DNA of 64,000 bases from Galaxea fascicularis. Its lineage: Eukaryota > Cnidaria > Anthozoa > Scleractinia > Euphylliidae. Positions within the stretch are counted from its first letter, which is position 1; every line of letters begins with the position of its first letter. Under the pieces are notes generated by a model, which worked only from the letters and a program-made list of their open reading frames with translations, did not search any database and had not been told where the DNA came from. The translations under genes and the position numbers were made by a program. Location of the stretch: positions 10,946,863 to 11,010,862 of the forward strand of contig OX419339.1 in assembly GCA_948470475.1 (NCBI GenBank). Reading direction: 5' to 3'. Below, piece after piece: positions 58,691-64,000 of this stretch.

Positions 58691-60452
58691 TCGTCGGTTC
58701 TCTAGCCGTTAGTTTGCTCGGTTGTTTCATCCATATTTTAGTCGTTTTGGGTTCACCGATTCGTGTGGTTTGTTGGTGATTTATCTTACCGGTTGTTGTA
58801 CGATTAACGTTTATGAAGTTATCTAGAGTATTAAAAGCTGAATTTAAACATTGCGAAAAAGAAACTCTTGATGTTTAAATAGCTTAAGGCCGCAGTACTA
58901 TAGAGAGAGACTTCATCTTCCTCTTAAGTTCTTATTACAAAGAAAGCTACAGTTCAACAGTGGACTCGCCGATACACACGCTATGCAATACAATGACAAC
59001 AGAGTGCCTGAGGGTTAACAAAAGCGATAGATTATTCTGGGTACCCATCACAGAGCAAAAACTTAAAATTATTCAAGATAGAAAATCACACCGTTTCTGT
59101 TTTCAAACATTTTAATCCCTCACAATAGAAGCTGGTAGAAAACAAGTAAAAGTGTGCAAAGTCGAGTGTGCCATGTCAACGTAACACCGCATTTAAAGTA
59201 TCTTTTCAAGATAAACCTCCACAAACCGTACAGACTTACAGTGTACCAAAGTCTACACATACTTATATGAAACCATAACAAGAGCTCGCCCATAAATTTC
59301 ACACAAAAAGTCATAAAATAAACGGATATATCACAATAATATGTGTCTACAGCCAATTGGTACAAGTGCATTTTCATGTACACAGAGTCATTTTGGGTTG
59401 CTACCATAAATTTCCGATGCTAACTGATTTTAACTCATATATAATATTTCCAATAAAGGTAACAGTGCATAAATAATAATGGCAGTCAAAACAGCCGGAG
59501 CATTCTACCATCAAATTGAAGAAAGCAATGACATTTTGTGAGGTGGTGGAAAAATTAATGTCTTTATTGAAAAGTCCAAGTTATATAGATTAAACTTCAT
59601 CAGTAATTATTTTATACCTTGAACATGATATAATACAAGATTCAAGTAGCAAATGTGTTCCTGTTTTGCTCGCTTGTACATAAGACTAACAACCACTTGG
59701 CATATACCAAGAAAGTACAAGGCATATACTTCATACATGCTACTGATGCTCCTCTATGTTTTTGTCAGAAATAGTCACATAAGTAATAAAATGCAGGATG
59801 TTTGTGAAGATTTAAATTACAGGTTCAAGAGAAAGATACTAATATCATGATTTCAATGTTTGTATCATGAGAAACATTGTTTTGTGGTGTATTATTGCTA
59901 ATACGTTGCAGCCCTCTCTTCCATTACAGACAATAGAAAAAATTTACTAGTCCTGAAATATCTTATATTTATCTCTTTTGAAGAAAACTCTTGAGGAGAA
60001 GATTCTCATAAAGTTTAGGGAGGCTCTTTTTTTAAGTTTGAATAATGAAGATGAGGCTTAAATCAAAATTACAAGTTTAGGTAGCATTTCTTTCTGTGAC
60101 AAAGCTGGTTTCATTCCTGAACATTTACTTTATTATTTTTTTAATATGGACTACACTTCCTCAGTTGAACACAAACATCATTCATAGTTTTCAAACACCA
60201 GATCATCAGCCATTTAGAATTGTTTCATGAAGTCATTGAGATTCAACAGAAAAGCAGTGTATACAATTCAGTTCAATTAAGTTAATCAGTTCTGCCGGTA
60301 AGTTCTTATATCATTTACACTTTTTCTCCGCCCAATTTCAAGCCCTGCACTTACAGGTTAATGAGATACTATTTTTCATTAACTTGGCACAAAGATTAAG
60401 ATTGTCATTACGCGAACAATGCAGTACTTTTTTTTTGCCCCAACCTGGCACG

Positions 60453-60664
60453 TGGGTCATTCCATTTTTTATCCGCACCCCTCCTAAGGATGGCAAGTTT
60501 TTATTTGGAAAGGGGGGGGGGGGGGTCGGATTTTTTCTTCAAAGAAGCCGACAAAATTTTGACCCTTAGGACAGTTTTTTCAAAGGTGCCGACAAAAAAT
60601 TTGGGTTCGGATTTCAGCCATCTTTAGGGGGGGAGGGGTGCGGATAAAAAATGGAATGACCCCG
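60453..60664. mobile_element. Fold-back element with GGGTCATTCCATTTTTTATCC ends
   Basis: GGGTCATTCCATTTTTTATC with CGCACCCCTCC at the left; GGAGGGGTGCGGATAAAAAA with TGGAATGACCC at the right. Arms about 32 bp, almost identical, with an inner CCGAC/GTCGG-rich core. About 210 bp. Confidence 0.8.
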
Positions 60665-61429
60665 TGGTTGCTACCTTTTCAACGAATGCAAATACCACTC
60701 CCCGTCGCACACTTGAACACACTTGAACACTCCATTTAACTGAAACAAGGAGTCAACACAAGAATTCCAACTTCACGAAGTTTTGCCATATCTCAACCTT
60801 ATATTAAAGCCTGAATACACTGCAAATCGATGTTAACCTGATTCGGCGAAAGGTTTTCAAACTCACAGAACTCGCTGCAATCCTCTGTGGTCCATACGAG
60901 AGCTTTGCTTACATTTCACAAGCCTGATGTTAAATAACTTGTTTGTGCACGTAATTCAGCAATCCGCAGTTGTTCTTCCTCAAAAAGACTGAAAAAAGCA
61001 TTTTGAAAACATCTACGTTCACTTTCCCGGTGCGGCCACCATCTTTGGCATCTTTTCAACGTTCGACTAGCTCCCAAGCCTCGCGCACACGGAAACGAGT
61101 CTACCGGACCACCGGAAGTTGCTTGCTTGTTTCTAAAAATAGATCTTTTTTAAATTGAGATATCCAATACCCCGTTACAAGACTCCCTCTCTGTCTTGGT
61201 GAGAGCTCAATCCTTAAATTTATACCCTTCCATCTAACTTTCGATGGAAAGCGGTCACCCAATTCCGTTTCGACCTAATTATAACAAAATTACTGTGTTT
61301 ATAATGGGAGTGCACTTAGCTATCCGAGCTAGTTTACACTCCACTTAAATCCCAAGAAACAAATAATTCCAAACAAACATAACGTGATAAGAATCCTAAC
61401 TGGCCGGAGGCAGACCAGTCGGCTATTTA

Positions 61430-61502
61430 GAGGGATGGTCGAGGAGTTGAATCCGGGTCACCGCATTGAAATCAGCGCCCTAGACCACTCGGCCATCCTG
61501 AC
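61430..61502 (-). pseudogene. tRNA-Leu-derived sequence (SINE head or tRNA pseudogene)
   Basis: Minus strand from 61502: GTCAGGATGGCCGAGTGGTC then TAGGGCGCTGATTTCAATGC and GGATTCAACTCC. GTCAGGATGGCCGAG..GTCTA.GGCGC is the 5' half of a eukaryotic tRNA-Leu with its A box; GGATTCAACTCC is a B-box-like block (consensus GGTTCGANTCC). The long variable arm and 3' acceptor pairing are missing, so it is not a working tRNA. Confidence 0.7.
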
Positions 61503-61693
61503 TCCACCTCCAGCTATACGTAGGAAATGCAACAAAGTATATGACAACGCTTTAAACAGAATTTAGGAAAGAAGTTTATTACAAATGAAGAGCCTTAATG
61601 TAGCTAAACATCCTTGGTAATAAACTCAGCGCATTTGAAACAGAGGTGCTTCATTAGTAAGCGAGTGATAAGCGGAAAGTAAAGCCCACAACA

Positions 61694-61901
61694 CCCCCCC
61701 TGGGGGGGTAATCCCTATAAAAATGCCGGGGGTTCAAAATTGGTTTCCTCAGTAGAAGTGGTGGTACCTTTTAGGGTTAAACATTTTGGGGGTCCACGCC
61801 CATTAATCGAGTTTCTGGTACCTTTTAGGGGTTCTTTTCCAAATTTCCGTCGAGCAGTTCCGTCATTTTTATAGGGAAGTCCCCCCCGGGGCCCACAAAA
61901 G
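61694..61901. mobile_element. Fold-back element with CCCCCCCTGGGGGGGT ends
   Basis: CCCCCCTGGGGGGGTAATCC with CTATAAAAATG at the left; CATTTTTATAGGGAAGTCCC with CCCCGGGGCC at the right. Interior has a direct repeat of GGTACCTTTTAGGG. About 210 bp, no coding content. Confidence 0.7.
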
Positions 61902-64000
61902 CGATCACATCATTGCTAAAACAATTGTGGCCGATTTATGCCAAATAGTTTACAAGTTGACTGTGATCTTTCATAGTGAAACTGCATGAAGAGTCATGGA
62001 AAGAAGGGTCATCGACCAACTACGTTATTCAGGCAAGTTGAGGGCATTTTTTGTGTACCCAAATAAATAACCTGCAATCTATAGTTTGTAATTAATAAAA
62101 TATTTGATATAAAAAGAAAAAAACAAGTAGACAAAGGACTCAGTGAAAAGCGTCATACCAGAGAACAGGCTTGCCACCGAGTTATTTTCGCCTATATGGA
62201 AAGATTTGATTTATAAGACAGCAACATCTCTTTTCTTGGAAGCAAACACTAAAATATAAAATAAAAAAAAACTAATAAAAAAATAGCGCCAATCACGTGA
62301 CCTCAAGCTGGGTGGAGGGTTTCGTGCGTTCCACTTGGTGCTTGTCTACACGTCTCGCTTCCCGAGGCCCATATAGCTGTGCTGCCGGCCAATCCCAGGA
62401 TGAAAACTCATTCTAGTGGGCATAGCACACAGGTACAGTCATCGTCAACTCAGTTGACAACAAACCGGGGTTGCGTCATTGTCCATCCTCCCCACGGTAG
62501 GGAGTTGGGCCGGGATGCCCAATCCACGAACTGTGCCGTGACTGTTAGGATGGTTGAGCGTTTCACCGGGTCGCTGCACGACAGTTCATGGCTGGAGCCG
62601 GAGGACGGTCTGTATTCAAGCAGGGGTCACACTTTTCCCAGAAAACATGTTTCTGGGTACGAATATGCGAGAAAGAATCAGAAAAGTCGGTCTGTTGCTT
62701 CCTAGAAAGACTTGTCGCTGAAATGATATGGTTGGAAATCCTCAACACAAGAACGCTGAGAGAAGTCATGAAATATTTCTTTGGCGTATTACTAGAGAAA
62801 TTGAGGAGTATAACGCCGGCAAAGTAAACCACATTAAACAAGAGTGCTAATTAAACCAGTAAACGTTTTACAGCCGAAATCCTGCAAATTACACTGACTT
62901 CAAACGGGAGTGAAACCCGCAAACTGTATCAAAACCTACAAGGTACTGCATTGACTTCAACAGGACTCAAACCCGTATATTTTGTAGCAATGGGAGCAAA
63001 TTAAAGTACTTTGAATTTCACATGATCTGAAAGCCGGGTCATGCGATTATTGGGGGGAGTTAGTTAATTTTTGCCAAAAACAAGAAGCATTTCAAGCCTG
63101 ATGAAACATTGGCAACCAGGTTAAATTCAAAATTCGTATTTATCCTCATGTAATTGTCACTTACTGACTGTTTTTGAGTCGCAAGATGGCAAAGCATTTG
63201 ACATGGGCGTAGTCGGAGGAGTCTATACATATTCAAGCCGACGGAGAAAGCTTTTTCCGGCAAATACCTGTAAGTGATGATGTTGATTTTGAAGGTAAAA
63301 AACAATCAAGAATAAGTTGCCACTCTTTGATAATGTTACACTAAGGAAGGAACATGGGAACCTGTTATCATGACGATTAAAAAAAAAACAGGATTGGGCT
63401 TGCTATTTTGTGGTAATACTACAGAATAAATCATTGTCGATTAGAGTTCGGGAAGTAAGCTGGCTTCAAACAAATTTAAACCCGCCTAGACTTTGTGGTG
63501 GTGAAGGAAATTATTTCCCTGGTGATGCTACTGGAGTCTTTAGTGTTGGAACAAAAGCGGAGCTGATTCTGAACCAAACATATATTTTTCACCTAACGTG
63601 GGGAATGATTGGAAGCCGCAAAACACTTTGCCTTGCTCATAGCCTTTCAATGGCTGTTCTTCTTTTAAGTTTGTAGAGTCGATGCTGGATTGTCTCCCTG
63701 AGAAATGCCGACGGAATGGAGCAACACATCGGTGGAGCCTTTCTTGCGGGGTTTGGAGGTTAGCTAACTTTGAATGCTTCACTAGGGGAAATTGTGAATC
63801 AAAGAATGTGTAGAACGCCCACACTAAATCTTACAAAATTTTATTGCTTCAACACAGGAAATCCCCATCATTGACCAATAAAGTTTACTCAAGAATGTAA
63901 TATTTCTTTCAGTTCATAAAAAGAAAAGCAAACTGAGCTAAAAGAAAGATGTAGCTACGAGACGTTAGTCTTGATAAGGCGGACAGGTTGAAAATGGTGT
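61902..64000. other. Right end of window, no supported gene
   Basis: AT-rich apart from a GC-richer stretch at about 62340-62620 that looks like a repeat or a gene's 5' flank. ORFs are short and motif-free. I found no exon that I can defend. Confidence 0.4.

Larger units (their letters stand above)
58390..61210. repeat. Pair of inverted segments about 2.5 kb apart
   Basis: The left segment (about 58430-58545) has GACAGAGAGGGCGTCT, GGATATCTTAATTT and ATCTATTTTTAGAAAC. Reading minus from about 61200 gives GACAGAGAGGGAGTCT, GGATATCTCAATTT and ATCTATTTTTAGAAAC in the same order. The arms diverge by perhaps a tenth or more. They could be ends of an old element or an inverted duplication. The interval between them is AT-rich with no transposase seen. 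Confidence 0.5.

Overview
The window is nuclear DNA of a metazoan, most probably an anthozoan cnidarian such as a stony coral. Reasons: AT-rich sequence, vertebrate-like exon/intron structure with GT-AG introns, many small fold-back DNA elements in introns and intergenic DNA, a CR1/L2-type LINE, a Penelope-like element, an intronless class A GPCR, and a collagen/Ig/fibrinogen-like membrane protein of cnidarian style. This is inference; no species-diagnostic sequence is present.

Layout. (1) 1-3685: first coding exon of a copine gene (minus, continuing left of the window), head-to-head with a two-exon MRPS17 gene (plus). (2) 5828-11185: a 14-exon RNF212/RNF212B-like meiotic RING gene (plus), with one GC-AG intron. 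(3) 12886-14019: a single-exon class A GPCR (plus). (4) 17544-18549: a compact two-exon ETS transcription factor (plus). (5) 20803-43112: TBC1D31 (minus), 25 coding exons giving WD40 repeats, a TBC domain and a long coiled coil (about 1091 aa). Its introns are packed with fold-back elements, a decamer-array repeat and a Penelope-like GIY-YIG fragment. (6) 44681-48014: a three-exon type II membrane collagen with three Ig domains and a C-terminal fibrinogen/contactin-associated-like domain (minus, 687 aa). (7) 49650-50036: 3' end of a LINE-like retroposon. (8) 50780-54295: a LINE with an uninterrupted endonuclease and reverse-transcriptase ORF (minus). (9) 54296-64000: mostly repeats, with a tentative small membrane protein gene (56239-56974), a tRNA-Leu-derived sequence and several terminal-inverted-repeat elements.

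The host genes do not form a pathway; they are ordinary neighbours. All gene models were built by hand: every proposed junction was checked for splice signals and reading phase, and each completed model closes in frame from ATG to stop. The weakest points are the exon 9 donor of TBC1D31 and the small gene at 56239. The main unexplained material is the repeat landscape: several fold-back families, many ending at TTAA, an A/B mosaic repeat cluster in TBC1D31, and a 252-bp near-perfect palindrome.
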